DNA of 39,624 nucleotides from Clostridia bacterium (GCA_017481825.1 JAFUOR010000074.1:1-39624), one strand, 5' to 3'; numbered from the stretch's first letter, positions 7,614 to 16,301 are shown. The notes: generated by a model from the letters alone, not told the origin. Made by a program: numbers and translations.

Positions 7614-8630
7614 ATGATTATCGTCATGAAACAGGGCGCAACCCGGCAGGAAATCGATTACGTAGCGGATATGATCACCGCCAAGGGCGGCATCACCGTC
7701 AACCCCATGTACGGCAGCGATCTGACCATTCTGGGCCTGATCGGCGATACCAGCCGCATCGACCCAGCGCAGCTGGAATCCTTCCGCTGTGTGGAGCGCA
7801 TCATGAAGGTCGCTGAGCCCTTCAAAAAGGCCAACCGCATGTTCCACCCCGGCGCGTCCGAGGTGAAGGTAGGCGATACGGTGGTCGGCGGCACGAAGCT
7901 GAGCGTCATGGCCGGCCCCTGCTCGGTGGAGAGCAACGAGCAGATCACCGAGGTGGCCAGGGCTGTCAAGGAGGCCGGTGCGACCATCCTGCGCGGCGGC
8001 GCCTTCAAGCCCCGCACCAGTCCCTATTCCTTCCAGGGCCTTGAATATCAGGGGCTGGATATGCTCTGCCATGCCCGCGAGTTGACGGGTCTGCCCATCG
8101 TGACCGAGCTGATGAGCCCCTATGACATCGACAAATTCGAGGACAAGGTGGACTGCATTCAGGTCGGCGCACGCAACATGCAGAACTTTGACCTGCTCAA
8201 GCGTCTGGGCAAGACCAGGAAGCCCATCCTGCTCAAGCGCGGCATGTCCGCCACCATCGAGGAGTGGCTCATGTCCGCCGAGTACATCATGGCTGGCGGC
8301 AATGAGAACATCATCCTGTGCGAGCGCGGCATTCGCACCTTCGAGACCTATACCCGTAACACCACTGATCTCTCCGCCATCTGCGCGGTAAAGAAGCTCA
8401 GCCATCTGCCGGTGATTGTCGATCCCAGCCACGCCACGGGCAAGTACTGGATGGTGCAGCCCCTTGCCCGCGCCGCCATCGCCGTAGGCGCAGACGGCCT
8501 GATGATCGAGGTGCACAACGATCCCGCCCACGCCCTGTGCGACGGCGCGCAGTCCATCAAGCCCGACGCCTTTGCCGAGGTCATGGCAGACATCAGGAAT
8601 ATCGCCCGCGCCGTTGGACGCGAAATTTAA
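7614..8630 (+). CDS. aroF: 3-deoxy-7-phosphoheptulonate (DAHP) synthase, type I-beta
   Basis: A 338-residue enzyme condensing phosphoenolpyruvate and erythrose 4-phosphate, the first step of the shikimate pathway. Residues 1-70 form the ferredoxin/ACT-like regulatory domain typical of AroF(I-beta) of Gram-positives and Thermotoga. The barrel begins near 90 with GPCSVES (C103 metal ligand), RGGAFKPRTSPY (127-138), LLKRG and IVDPSHATGK (metal histidine). AAGGAGG lies nine bases before the ATG. Expression appears to be controlled by the Tyr/Phe leader upstream, and activity possibly by aromatic amino acids through the N-terminal domain. aroB follows about 100 bases downstream. Confidence 0.96.
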   Translation: MIIVMKQGATRQEIDYVADMITAKGGITVNPMYGSDLTILGLIGDTSRIDPAQLESFRCVERIMKVAEPFKKANRMFHPGASEVKVGDTVVGGTKLSVMAGPCSVESNEQITEVARAVKEAGATILRGGAFKPRTSPYSFQGLEYQGLDMLCHARELTGLPIVTELMSPYDIDKFEDKVDCIQVGARNMQNFDLLKRLGKTRKPILLKRGMSATIEEWLMSAEYIMAGGNENIILCERGIRTFETYTRNTTDLSAICAVKKLSHLPVIVDPSHATGKYWMVQPLARAAIAVGADGLMIEVHNDPAHALCDGAQSIKPDAFAEVMADIRNIARAVGREI

Positions 8631-8648
8631 TTAGCAATTATGATTTAG

Positions 8649-8712
8649 GAATTAGGAATTTAGCGTGTGGGACAGCGTCTGTGCCAGTAGCTGCATTCAT
8701 CATTCCTAATTC
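8649..8712. repeat. short inverted repeat between aroF and aroB
   Basis: Perfect 11-base arms GAATTAGGAAT (8649-8659) and ATTCCTAATTC (8702-8712), preceded by a related partial unit ATTTAGGAAT. AT-rich arms unlike the GC-rich surroundings suggest a small MITE-like or REP-like insertion. It could also fold in the mRNA just upstream of the aroB ribosome site. Confidence 0.5.
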
Positions 8713-8731
8713 GTCTATCAGGAGGTGCTCC

Positions 8732-9805
8732 ATGCCCATGATCACCGTCCCTCTGGGACAAAGAACCTACCCCATCCACATCGGCAGCGGATTGCTGGAC
8801 TGTCTGGGCACCCATGTGCTGGAGATGCACGGCGAGATCGCCGTTGCCATCGTGACGGACGACCATGTGGCCCCGCTCTATCTTGACCGGGCGGTGAAGT
8901 CCCTTGAAAATGCAGGGCTGCGCGTGTGCTCCATCGTGCTGCCCCATGGCGAGCAGACCAAGTGCCTGGGGCGCCTGATGGAGCTGTACGACTTCCTGTG
9001 CGAGAGTCGCATCACCCGCAAGGACGCGGTGATCGCCCTGGGCGGCGGCGTCATCGGCGATCTGACCGGACTGGCGGCAGCGACGTATCTGCGCGGCGTG
9101 CACTTCATTCAGGTGCCGACGACTCTGCTGGCCCAGGTGGACTCTTCCGTGGGCGGCAAGGTGGCGGTGGATCTGCCCCAGGGCAAGAACCTGGTGGGCG
9201 CGTTCTATCAGCCGGACTTCGTCCTCTGTGACCCAGACACGCTGACAACTCTCTCCGACGCCTACTGGCGCGATGGCCTGGGCGAGGTGATCAAGTATGG
9301 CTGCATCGGCGATGCAGAGCTCTTTGCGCTCCTGGAAAGCTGCGCCCCCGGCGGACGCAGCACGCTGATGGCGCACATCGACGAGATCCTGCGCCACTGC
9401 ATTCAGGCCAAGGCTGACGTGGTGGCCCAGGACGAGCGCGACACGGGTCTGCGCATGACGCTGAACTTCGGCCATACCATCGCCCATGCGGTGGAGACCT
9501 GCCAGCATTACGAGGGTCTCCGCCACGGCGAAGCGGTCGCTTTGGGCATGCATGTCATGACCCGCCTGACGGAGGGCAAGGGCATGACGGCTCCCGGCAC
9601 GGCAGAACGCCTCGACGCCCTGCTCGCAGCGCTCCAAATGCCCATGACCCTCCCCGCAATTCCCGAAGACGAGCTGCTCAGTGCCATGGGCATGGACAAG
9701 AAGTCCGCCGGCAAGGCCCTGCGAGTCATCGGCATTGAGAAGATCGGTCAGTGCTATATTCACACGACGGATACATCCTTTTTCACCGGAATGACGCAGA
9801 TATAA
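8732..9805 (+). CDS. aroB: 3-dehydroquinate synthase
   Basis: A 357-residue NAD- and metal-dependent enzyme converting DAHP to 3-dehydroquinate, the second shikimate step. Typical segments are GEQTK (NAD site), LGGGVIGDLTG, PTTLLAQVDSSVGGK, LPQGKNLVGAF, and FGHTIAHAVE with LRHGEAVALGM, carrying the metal-binding histidines. The start at 8732 follows AGGAGG; an ATG two codons later is an alternative. No transcription stop is visible between aroF and aroB, so both are probably controlled by the same attenuator. The remaining shikimate genes are not in the window. Confidence 0.96.
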   Translation: MPMITVPLGQRTYPIHIGSGLLDCLGTHVLEMHGEIAVAIVTDDHVAPLYLDRAVKSLENAGLRVCSIVLPHGEQTKCLGRLMELYDFLCESRITRKDAVIALGGGVIGDLTGLAAATYLRGVHFIQVPTTLLAQVDSSVGGKVAVDLPQGKNLVGAFYQPDFVLCDPDTLTTLSDAYWRDGLGEVIKYGCIGDAELFALLESCAPGGRSTLMAHIDEILRHCIQAKADVVAQDERDTGLRMTLNFGHTIAHAVETCQHYEGLRHGEAVALGMHVMTRLTEGKGMTAPGTAERLDALLAALQMPMTLPAIPEDELLSAMGMDKKSAGKALRVIGIEKIGQCYIHTTDTSFFTGMTQI

Positions 9806-9847
9806 TTGTGCACCCCTTACAAAAAGCAACAAATTTACAAAGACCTC

Positions 9848-9876
9848 TTTTCAAAAACCATCGATTCGATTACAAT
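9848..9876 (+). promoter_or_regulatory. possible promoter of AraC-family gene
   Basis: TTTTCA (9848-9853), 17-base spacer, TACAAT (9871-9876). The palindrome ATCGATTCGAT lies in the spacer. Confidence 0.5.
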
Positions 9877-9894
9877 AGAATAGGTGTCGTTTTT

Positions 9895-9936
9895 CGCGGC
9901 ACGCCGGACGCTTATGTCGGGCGCGGCCGCGTTTTT
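9895..9936 (+). terminator. intrinsic terminator between aroB and AraC-family gene
   Basis: Nested GC-rich hairpin: CGCGGC (9895-9900) with GCCGCG (9926-9931) and GCCGGAC/GTCGGGC inside, followed by TTTTT. It lies after the putative promoter at 9848, so it either ends aroB transcripts or attenuates the next gene. Confidence 0.75.
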
Positions 9937-9967
9937 GATTCAGATGTCCTGGGATAAAGGAGAAACG

Positions 9968-11050
9968 ATGATGGCAACGGAACGCGAGAACACCCTGAGC
10001 CGCGCCATGGCTGCGCTGCTGGCAGAGGATCCCGGAGCGGCGGTGCCGGAGGAAACGGGTGTGCATGCCTGGCGGCTGATCCGCTGGGAGGCGGATGTTC
10101 CCCTGACGGACGATCAGCGCGAGGCCCTGCTGGAGGGCGTGGAGCAGACCATGTCGGCCGCTGGCGCTTCGGCAGCCTGCTTCGCTGCTGATGGCGATGT
10201 GATGACCATCATGCTGGCGCTGACGCGCTTCCCCGCCAAGGTACACCGGGATACGGTGCTGTGGCTGTGCGCACATGCGCTGATGGAGCATGCCAATGTC
10301 AACCTTGAGCAGGATGGCACGATGTTCATCGGCGAAGAGTTCCTGCGCCCGGAGGAATGGGCCACGCATCTGGCCCCCATGCGGGAGATTTCCGACTGGT
10401 GGAGCCGGGTTTCCCCCATTGACGGCAATGCCGCCCGCGCCCACCGGCTTGCCCTGCAGACCAGCATCAAGCGCCGCCAGTATGCGGTGCTGGGCGGCTA
10501 TGTCTCCCGCACGCTACGCACGCAGACCGAGCTGAGCCCCGTGTGCTTTGGCTTTATCCCGCTGGTGGTGGAGGCGGTATGGAGCCAGCATGCCGAGCTG
10601 TCGCTGCGCCAGATGACGGAAAAACTGAACCTGCTGGATATGACCCGCCACCCCCGCGAGGCACTTTTGGCATGGCTCACCAGCCTGCAGGGCGTTCTGC
10701 GCGCCTGCCCGCCGCCGCTGAACAGCGCGCCCATCGACCGGGTGATCGAATCCATCCGCCTGGACTGCGCCCTGCCCTATTCCCAGGCAAACCTGTCCCG
10801 CTCGCTGGGGCTGACCCCGGCCTATTTCTGTCGCCTTTTCCATGAAAAGACCGGCCAGCACTTTTCCACCTTTCTCACCCGCACACGCATGGAGAAGGCT
10901 CAGTATCTGCTCTCCGATCCTCAGGGCATGACGCTCTCGGACGTCAGCGCGGCCTGCGGCTATCCCAACAAGAGCTACTTCTGCCAGGTCTTCAAAAAGT
11001 ACACCGGCATGACCCCCGGCGAATTTGAAGCTGCTGCCAAAGACGTATAA
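9968..11050 (+). CDS. AraC-family transcriptional regulator
   Basis: A 360-residue protein. The C-terminal 100 residues hold the double helix-turn-helix: first HTH with QANLSRSLGLTPAYFCRLFHEKTG, second with SDVSAACGYPNKSYFCQVFKKYTGMTPGEF, the characteristic AraC signature. The N-terminal 250 residues show no recognisable cupin or receiver motif and are probably an uncharacterised sensor or dimer domain. It starts at ATG 9968 after AAAGGAG; an ATG follows immediately at 9971. It is followed by its own terminator, so it is a single-gene unit. Target genes are not evident; the neighbouring secreted SpoIID gene is one candidate. Confidence 0.88.
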   Translation: MMATERENTLSRAMAALLAEDPGAAVPEETGVHAWRLIRWEADVPLTDDQREALLEGVEQTMSAAGASAACFAADGDVMTIMLALTRFPAKVHRDTVLWLCAHALMEHANVNLEQDGTMFIGEEFLRPEEWATHLAPMREISDWWSRVSPIDGNAARAHRLALQTSIKRRQYAVLGGYVSRTLRTQTELSPVCFGFIPLVVEAVWSQHAELSLRQMTEKLNLLDMTRHPREALLAWLTSLQGVLRACPPPLNSAPIDRVIESIRLDCALPYSQANLSRSLGLTPAYFCRLFHEKTGQHFSTFLTRTRMEKAQYLLSDPQGMTLSDVSAACGYPNKSYFCQVFKKYTGMTPGEFEAAAKDV

Positions 11051-11060
11051 TTACTGGCAT

Positions 11061-11091
11061 ACGGATGATAATATGCTTGTCATCCGTTTTT
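11061..11091 (+). terminator. intrinsic terminator after AraC-family gene
   Basis: Stem ACGGATGA (11061-11068) / TCATCCGT (11080-11087) followed by TTTT. Confidence 0.85.
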
Positions 11092-11140
11092 ATCATGAGG
11101 AAAACCGATCCTGACGGATGACAGGGAGGTCAACGATTTG

Positions 11141-12928
11141 ATGAAACGATTTGTACAGGTGCTCTGCCTGCTGTTGTGCCTTGTTCTGCTGCCGCTGCAA
11201 GCCGGGGCGGAAGCGGCTGAATCCCCCGCGCCCAATGTACGCGTGCTGCTTCGCCGCCTGGGACTGACGGACCGTGCCGATCTGGTGCTGGACGGCGTGT
11301 ATACCGCCACGCTGGACGGACATGTGTCGATGGCCTTCCCCCAGGGGAGCAAGGTCACCGTGCTTTTGCGTGAGGGAGAAATGTACCTGTTCTACCAGGG
11401 CATGAGCCTGCGGGTGGGCGAGGGCATCACCTTTGTGCGCAACGAATCCGACGATAATGCCCACACCGGCATCCGCTTTGACGAAAATGGCACCCTTTAT
11501 CCCGGGCATCTGGCGCTGTCCATTGAAGAGGGCATCCTACGTCCCATCCTGACCCTGTCAGTGGAGGATTATCTGCTTGGCGTGGTGCCCTATGAAATGA
11601 GCGAATACTTCCCCCTGGAGGCCCTCAAGGCGCAGGCCGTATGCGCCCGCATCTATGCGCTGAGCAAGATCAACGCCTCCCGCGACTACGACGTGGTGGA
11701 TACCACCAACGATCAGGTATTCAAAGGCGTCAACTACAATTACACCAATGCCATCCAGGCCGTCCGGGACACCGCCGGCGTGGTCGGCACCTACAATGGC
11801 GAGCTGGCCATCTGCTATTACAGCGCCTCCAACGGCGGCCAGACCGAGCTGGTGGAGAACGTCTGGAGTGGCCGGGGCGATTGGGGCTACTATGCCATGG
11901 TGGACGATCCCTACGACCTGGAGAACCCCGAAAGCATCGTCCGCACGGCGAAGATTCCCAAGACCGGCGACGTCAGCGAGGCGCTCAAAAACCTCCTGCT
12001 GCCCGATATGGAGGAGCAGCTTGCCGCCCAGGGCTACGATACCGCCCCCGAGAGCTTCCGCATCGACAGCGTGACCGCCGCTGTCCTTGGCGAGCCTGCC
12101 TTCGACGAACCCAGCCGCATGATGACCCAACTGACGCTGACCTTCACCTGGTCGGGCCGGAAGCTGGTCATCCCCACTGCGCCCGTCCCCACCGGTACTC
12201 CGGAAGCTGACTGGTATATGTTCACCACCCCCGAACCCACAGCCACCCCGACCCCTACCGCGACGCCTGCGCCCACGCCCGCGCCTACGGCCACGCTGTC
12301 GGATTTCATTCCGGCCCAGGAGTCCGCCACCATCACGCTGGAGATCTTCCCGGAACTCATCCGCACCCTGGGACTGACCATCAACAGCACCGACAACGAG
12401 ATGGTCACGCTGCGGGAAACGGATACCCATTTCATCCTTGAGGCCCGCCGCTACGGCCACGGCGTCGGCATGAGCCAGCGCGGCGCTCAGTGGATGGCAG
12501 GCCAGTATGGCAAGCAGTTCCACGAGATCATGGAATTCTACTATCCCGGCATGACGCTCATGCGCGTGCAGTCCGGCGATCCGGTGCTGCCCACGGCGCC
12601 CATGGTACTGGCCGCCACCCCTGCGCCGCCCGCCACGCCTACACCCCGGCCCACCCTCATGCCCGTCACCACCGGCGAGCTGCCCGAGGGCGCCTATCTG
12701 GCCAAGGTCATGGGCATCGATGACGACAGCAGCCTCAACCTGCGCCTTGAACCCACACAGGCCAGTGAAATCCTCCGCCGCCTGTACAAGCATCAGGAGC
12801 TGATCGTGCTGGAGGTCTGCGAGGATCCCGCCTGGGTCAAGGTCAAGACCGATGTGATCGAGGGCTATGTCATGATTTCCTTCCTGGAGAAGGTGGAGAC
12901 GGAAGCCACGCCTGCGCCAACTGAATAA
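11141..12928 (+). CDS. secreted SpoIID/LytB-domain protein with C-terminal SH3 domain
   Basis: A 595-residue exported protein with a signal peptide (1-22, ending QAGA). The SpoIID/LytB peptidoglycan lytic transglycosylase-like domain begins near 135 with VEDYLLGVVPYEMSEYFPLEALKAQAV, where the glutamates are the expected catalytic position, and closes with YGHGVGMSQRGAQWMA (about 438-453) and YYPGMTL. Between these halves lies a roughly 25-residue Thr/Pro linker (362-386, PTATPTPTATP-like). A second Pro-rich stretch precedes a bacterial SH3 domain (about 512-585, LNLRLEPTQASEILRRL). The likely role is wall remodelling, perhaps in sporulation. A TTG at 11138 with better spacing from GGGAGG is an alternative start. 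Confidence 0.88.
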   Translation: MKRFVQVLCLLLCLVLLPLQAGAEAAESPAPNVRVLLRRLGLTDRADLVLDGVYTATLDGHVSMAFPQGSKVTVLLREGEMYLFYQGMSLRVGEGITFVRNESDDNAHTGIRFDENGTLYPGHLALSIEEGILRPILTLSVEDYLLGVVPYEMSEYFPLEALKAQAVCARIYALSKINASRDYDVVDTTNDQVFKGVNYNYTNAIQAVRDTAGVVGTYNGELAICYYSASNGGQTELVENVWSGRGDWGYYAMVDDPYDLENPESIVRTAKIPKTGDVSEALKNLLLPDMEEQLAAQGYDTAPESFRIDSVTAAVLGEPAFDEPSRMMTQLTLTFTWSGRKLVIPTAPVPTGTPEADWYMFTTPEPTATPTPTATPAPTPAPTATLSDFIPAQESATITLEIFPELIRTLGLTINSTDNEMVTLRETDTHFILEARRYGHGVGMSQRGAQWMAGQYGKQFHEIMEFYYPGMTLMRVQSGDPVLPTAPMVLAATPAPPATPTPRPTLMPVTTGELPEGAYLAKVMGIDDDSSLNLRLEPTQASEILRRLYKHQELIVLEVCEDPAWVKVKTDVIEGYVMISFLEKVETEATPAPTE

Positions 12929-13012
12929 TGAAGGTAAATTGAGATTTCTGCAAGCCGCAGATGGCCGAAAAGTCATCATCAGCTCTGCCGCTGAATAAAT
13001 CAGCGATTACCT

Positions 13013-13041
13013 GGGCCGCGCCAGTTCGGGCGGCCCTTTTT
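13013..13041 (+). terminator. intrinsic terminator just upstream of kinase gene
   Basis: GGGCCGC...GCGGCCC hairpin followed by TTTTT, 14 bases before the ATG at 13056. Two smaller hairpins precede it (CTGC-AAGCC-GCAG and CGCTG-N7-CAGCG), so it may belong to a leader rather than simply ending the SpoIID transcript. No named riboswitch or T-box motif was recognised. Confidence 0.8.
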
Positions 13042-13055
13042 GCAAAGGAGAACCC

Positions 13056-14024
13056 ATGCTGATCAGAAAAATCTGCGATACCCTGTCCCTTGGCACGCTG
13101 CTTGAAGCACCCACGGTGCTGCACGGCGGCTACACGCACCGCATGCTGGCCCTGACCACCAGCACGGGCCGCTATGCCGTCAAGCTGCTCAACCCGGACA
13201 TCATGCAGCGCGAGACCGCCCTGCCTAACTACCGCCGCGCAGAAGCCCTCGAGGCCCTGCTGGAGGCAGAGGGGCTGCCCATCCTGTCCGCCAGAACCAT
13301 CAACGGGCGCAAGCTCCACTGTGTGGAGGGGCAGTATGTGTACGTCTTTGACTACTTCGACGGCCATGCGCTGCGGGAGGACGAAATCACCCCTGCCCAC
13401 TGTGCGCGGATGGGCGATGTGCTGGCAAGGATTCACCAGCTTGATCGCCGCAATTGTCCCGAACCCTTCACCCAGCCCGATCCCATCGATTGGCAGCGCC
13501 TTGCCGAAGATCTCCTGACGGATGCTCAGGCCCGCACCGAAGCACTCCTTCTACAGGACAGCCTGGCGCTTTTGCAGCGTGTCACCGCCGCGGCGGACGC
13601 CGCCCAGGCCCATCTGCCCCGTGTGCAGACGATCTGCCACAACGACATGGACGCCAAGAACGTCCTGTGGCAGGAAGATCAGTTCCGCATCATTGATCTG
13701 GAGTGCCTCGGCTGGGCTGACCCCTTGCAGGAGATGATCGACCTGGCTGTCTCCTGGGGCGGCTGGCCGCTGAATGAGGCGCGCTTCACCGCCTTCGTCC
13801 GCGCATATTACATCGCCGGCGGAGACCGCCCCGCTGACGCAGCCCTCCTGCTGGACAGCCGCCGCAACCACATCGACTGGCTGGCCTACAACGCCGTGCG
13901 CGCACTGGGCAAGGATGCGCAGGAACGCGCCATGGGCAGGTCACAGATTGTCGAAACCATCGGAAAAATCGCAGAGGATCAGCGGAACCGTGAACGCATT
14001 CTGCGATGGATGACAAACCTGTAA
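13056..14024 (+). CDS. APH-fold phosphotransferase (aminoglycoside/choline kinase-like)
   Basis: A 322-residue protein-kinase-like small-molecule kinase. The catalytic loop reads ICHNDMDAKNVLW (the HxDxxxxN pattern) and the metal-binding motif is IIDLE, about 15 residues on. The N-lobe has YAVKLLNP with the ATP-contacting lysine, and VYVFDYFDG forms the hinge region. Relatives phosphorylate aminoglycosides, choline, homoserine, fructosamine or methylthioribose; the sequence does not decide the substrate, and resistance should not be assumed. AAAGGAG precedes the ATG. It is followed closely by the frameshifted conserved gene at 14037, probably in one operon. Confidence 0.85.
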   Translation: MLIRKICDTLSLGTLLEAPTVLHGGYTHRMLALTTSTGRYAVKLLNPDIMQRETALPNYRRAEALEALLEAEGLPILSARTINGRKLHCVEGQYVYVFDYFDGHALREDEITPAHCARMGDVLARIHQLDRRNCPEPFTQPDPIDWQRLAEDLLTDAQARTEALLLQDSLALLQRVTAAADAAQAHLPRVQTICHNDMDAKNVLWQEDQFRIIDLECLGWADPLQEMIDLAVSWGGWPLNEARFTAFVRAYYIAGGDRPADAALLLDSRRNHIDWLAYNAVRALGKDAQERAMGRSQIVETIGKIAEDQRNRERILRWMTNL

Positions 14025-14036
14025 GGAGAACCGCCT

Positions 14037-14590
14037 ATGTACATTGAGGACGATCTGTACATCGTAAACTACTGCCATCCGGACTGCCGTCCGCTGGAAA
14101 ACATCATGCGCCTGCCTGAGGCTGAAGCTTTCCAGCTGGCCCGTCAGCTGGCGCAGGCGCATCCTGACACAACCGCCTTCTACCGCTTTGCGGACTTCCA
14201 CAATACTACCCCCGCCGCAAACAAACGGACGCGCTGCTCCACGATACCTTCGTGTCCCTCGGCGGCAAGCCCACGCAGCAGCATCCGCTGTCCTTTGTTT
14301 TGCAGGGCAGCACGTTTTTGGATGCCTGGTTTGATCACGGCACTGTGACTCGCATTCCGCTGCGCTGCGTGCCGAAGGAGCACATCAGCTTCACCGAGGG
14401 CGACAGCATGGCCACGCTGGAGAGAAACGGTGCCTTCACCCTGCGGACAAAGGATGATCTGGCAGCCATGATGGCAGCACATCCCGGCGGTGCGACAGGC
14501 TATTTGGAGGATGCGGTCCAAAGGTACAACTACATCGAGGTGCAGCTGTGGGATGACAGCCCCTGCCTCTTTGCCGAGCAGGTCAGATGA
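14037..14590 (+). pseudogene. conserved hypothetical protein, broken by a one-base frameshift
   Basis: The first frame runs from MYIEDDLYIVNYCHPDC to FYRFADFHN and then degrades. The second frame takes up as YYPRRKQTDALLHDTFVSLGGKP and continues to QLWDDSPCLFAEQVR, ending at 14590. Joined at about 14201-14207 by adding one base (CACAATACTACC should read as His-Asn-Tyr-Tyr-Pro), they give a continuous protein of about 184 residues with no other disruption. The flawless remainder suggests a sequencing or assembly error, or a very recent mutation. I recognise no named domain. It has a good ribosome site (AAGGAG) 12 bases after the kinase stop, so it belongs to that operon. Confidence 0.75.
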
Positions 14591-14682
14591 TCGGCCAGCA
14601 CCAGCTGCCGGAAATATTTTGCCCTCCACTGCAACCATCTCCTCCTGCCCCGCACTATATGGGTGAAAGGGAGGCTCAAGCA

Positions 14683-16263
14683 ATGCCTGAAACGACGATC
14701 ACCCAATATGCCGAGCCGCTGTTCTACTTCTTCCTGCGCAAGACTGGCGACACCTTTACCGCAGAGGATCTGGCGGCAGATGTTCTTTTGTCCTATCTCG
14801 CCGCCCTGCGGGAGGAACGCGCCATCGTCCAGCCCCATGCATGGGTATGGCGCGTGGCCCGCAACCGCTACGCTGCCTGGGCCCGGGGCAGGCATCTTGC
14901 CTGCCAGCGGGAAGCCCCCGGTGAGGAGGCCGACAGTCTAACCGATGATCGCGACATGGTCAGTGAGGTCATCCACCGGAACGACATAGCGGCCCTGCGA
15001 CGGGAGCTGGCGTTCATCCACCGGGACTACCGGGAGCTCATGACGGCCTATTACATTGAGGATCGCTCCGTCCGTGACATTGCCCGCAGCCTTCACTTGC
15101 CCGAGGGAACCGTCAAAGCGCGGCTCCACCGGTGCAGAAAGATGCTGAAAGAGGGAATGCAAATGGCAAGAGATTTTGGCCCCAGGAGTTACAACCCGGA
15201 AACCATGAGCTTTGTGACCAGCGGCAACATGCCCAGCGATCTGCCCTACAGCGCCATCTCCCGGCGCATGAGCGTCAACATCCTGCTGGAGGCCAGCGAA
15301 AACCCCTCCACCATCGCGGATCTGTCGATGGCCCTGGGCGTTGCCGCGCCCTACATGGAGGACGAGGTGGAACTGCTGCTAAACGCAACATTGCTGCGCC
15401 GACAGGGTGAGAAATACGTGACTGACTTCTTCATCATGGACGGCGAGACCGCCAGCCTTCTGCGTCGTCTGCTGCGCCAGCATGCGCCGGAACGCACGCC
15501 GGTGGTAAAGGAAATCGCCCTGTCGCTGGTGGAGCTGGTACGGCAGCTTTACCCCGACCATGCCCGCATGTCGGACAACGACATTCTGTGGTGGCTGCTG
15601 CCCCATGTGCACGAGACAGCGATTTTCGCCGATGAACGCTATATCAGCGACTTTCCCGAGCGCGCCTGCGGCAAGGGCGAAACCTGGGGTATCGAGGGCT
15701 TTGAGCAGGTGCAGAATCCCGACTGGGAAAGGTGCTTCATGGGCCGCTGCATCAACAGCCAGGACGGGAATGCGGCAGGCCTGTACCAGTACGATCACGC
15801 CTGCGAGGCCATGTGGTCACGCGCAGGCTACCTGAGCGGACGGCACGCAGCACTTCTGGGCTCCATGATCCGCAGGAACCGGCCCGTATCCTCCCTGACG
15901 GATACGGAGCAAGGGGCCTGGAATATGCTCGAAGGGAAGCACGCCCATGCAGAGAATGACCGTCTGGTGGTGGACATGATCGTGCTGACGGCAGAGGGCG
16001 CGAATCGCCTGCATCAGGCCATCCGTCAGCACCCGCGCTATGCCGCTCTGGAGGCGGTGATCCGGGCCGATTACGACCGTCTGCTGGCAATCCTTGCAGC
16101 ACGATCACCTTCCTCCTCCCGGGAGCAGCTGAATCATGCCTCCTCCAACGAGATCCTCAACAGCCGGATGATGGTCATCAGCGACTGTCTCGCCGATGGC
16201 ACGCTGACGCTTCCTGAGCACCCGGAAACCTCCACCGTGGGCATGTGGCTGGAAGTCAATTGA
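14683..16263 (+). CDS. sigma-70 family factor with long C-terminal extension
   Basis: A 526-residue protein. Residues 8-70 are region 2 (YAEPLFYFFLRKTGD, AEDLAADVLLSYLAAL, HAWVWRVARNRYAAWAR) and 107-155 region 4 (RELMTAYYIEDRSVRDIARSLHLPEGTVKARLHRCRKML), as in ECF sigma factors. About 370 further residues follow. A stretch at about 197-255 looks like a winged helix (RRMSVNILLEASENPSTIADLSMALGVAAPYMEDEV), and the rest has no recognised motif. The start at 14683 was chosen for AAAGGGAGG eight bases upstream; the frame is open from 14587. The extension may act as a built-in sensor or anti-sigma replacement; no separate anti-sigma gene is adjacent. Confidence 0.85.
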   Translation: MPETTITQYAEPLFYFFLRKTGDTFTAEDLAADVLLSYLAALREERAIVQPHAWVWRVARNRYAAWARGRHLACQREAPGEEADSLTDDRDMVSEVIHRNDIAALRRELAFIHRDYRELMTAYYIEDRSVRDIARSLHLPEGTVKARLHRCRKMLKEGMQMARDFGPRSYNPETMSFVTSGNMPSDLPYSAISRRMSVNILLEASENPSTIADLSMALGVAAPYMEDEVELLLNATLLRRQGEKYVTDFFIMDGETASLLRRLLRQHAPERTPVVKEIALSLVELVRQLYPDHARMSDNDILWWLLPHVHETAIFADERYISDFPERACGKGETWGIEGFEQVQNPDWERCFMGRCINSQDGNAAGLYQYDHACEAMWSRAGYLSGRHAALLGSMIRRNRPVSSLTDTEQGAWNMLEGKHAHAENDRLVVDMIVLTAEGANRLHQAIRQHPRYAALEAVIRADYDRLLAILAARSPSSSREQLNHASSNEILNSRMMVISDCLADGTLTLPEHPETSTVGMWLEVN

Positions 16264-16270
16264 ATAGACA

Positions 16271-16297
16271 GGCTGGAAGGAGCGCGTCCTTCCAGCC
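16271..16297. terminator. hairpin between convergent genes
   Basis: Perfect 11-bp stem GGCTGGAAGGA (16271-16281) / TCCTTCCAGCC (16287-16297) with a five-base loop. It lacks an immediate T run on either strand, so termination is likely but not certain. Confidence 0.55.
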
Positions 16298-16301
16298 TCG
16301 C

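Noticed and set aside
12234-12300. Tandem repeat or minisatellite in the SpoIID gene
   Set aside because: It is simply codons of a Thr/Pro linker; the units are irregular and in frame.
12929-13041. T-box or ZTP riboswitch ahead of the kinase gene
   Set aside because: The TGGNACCGCG T-box core is missing, and although CCTGGGC appears near the terminator, the conserved GGCG and GTGGGA-ACCAC parts of the ZTP motif do not.
13056-14024. Aminoglycoside resistance gene
   Set aside because: Only the general APH-fold motifs are present; no features specific to known resistance enzymes could be recognised, so a neutral name was used.
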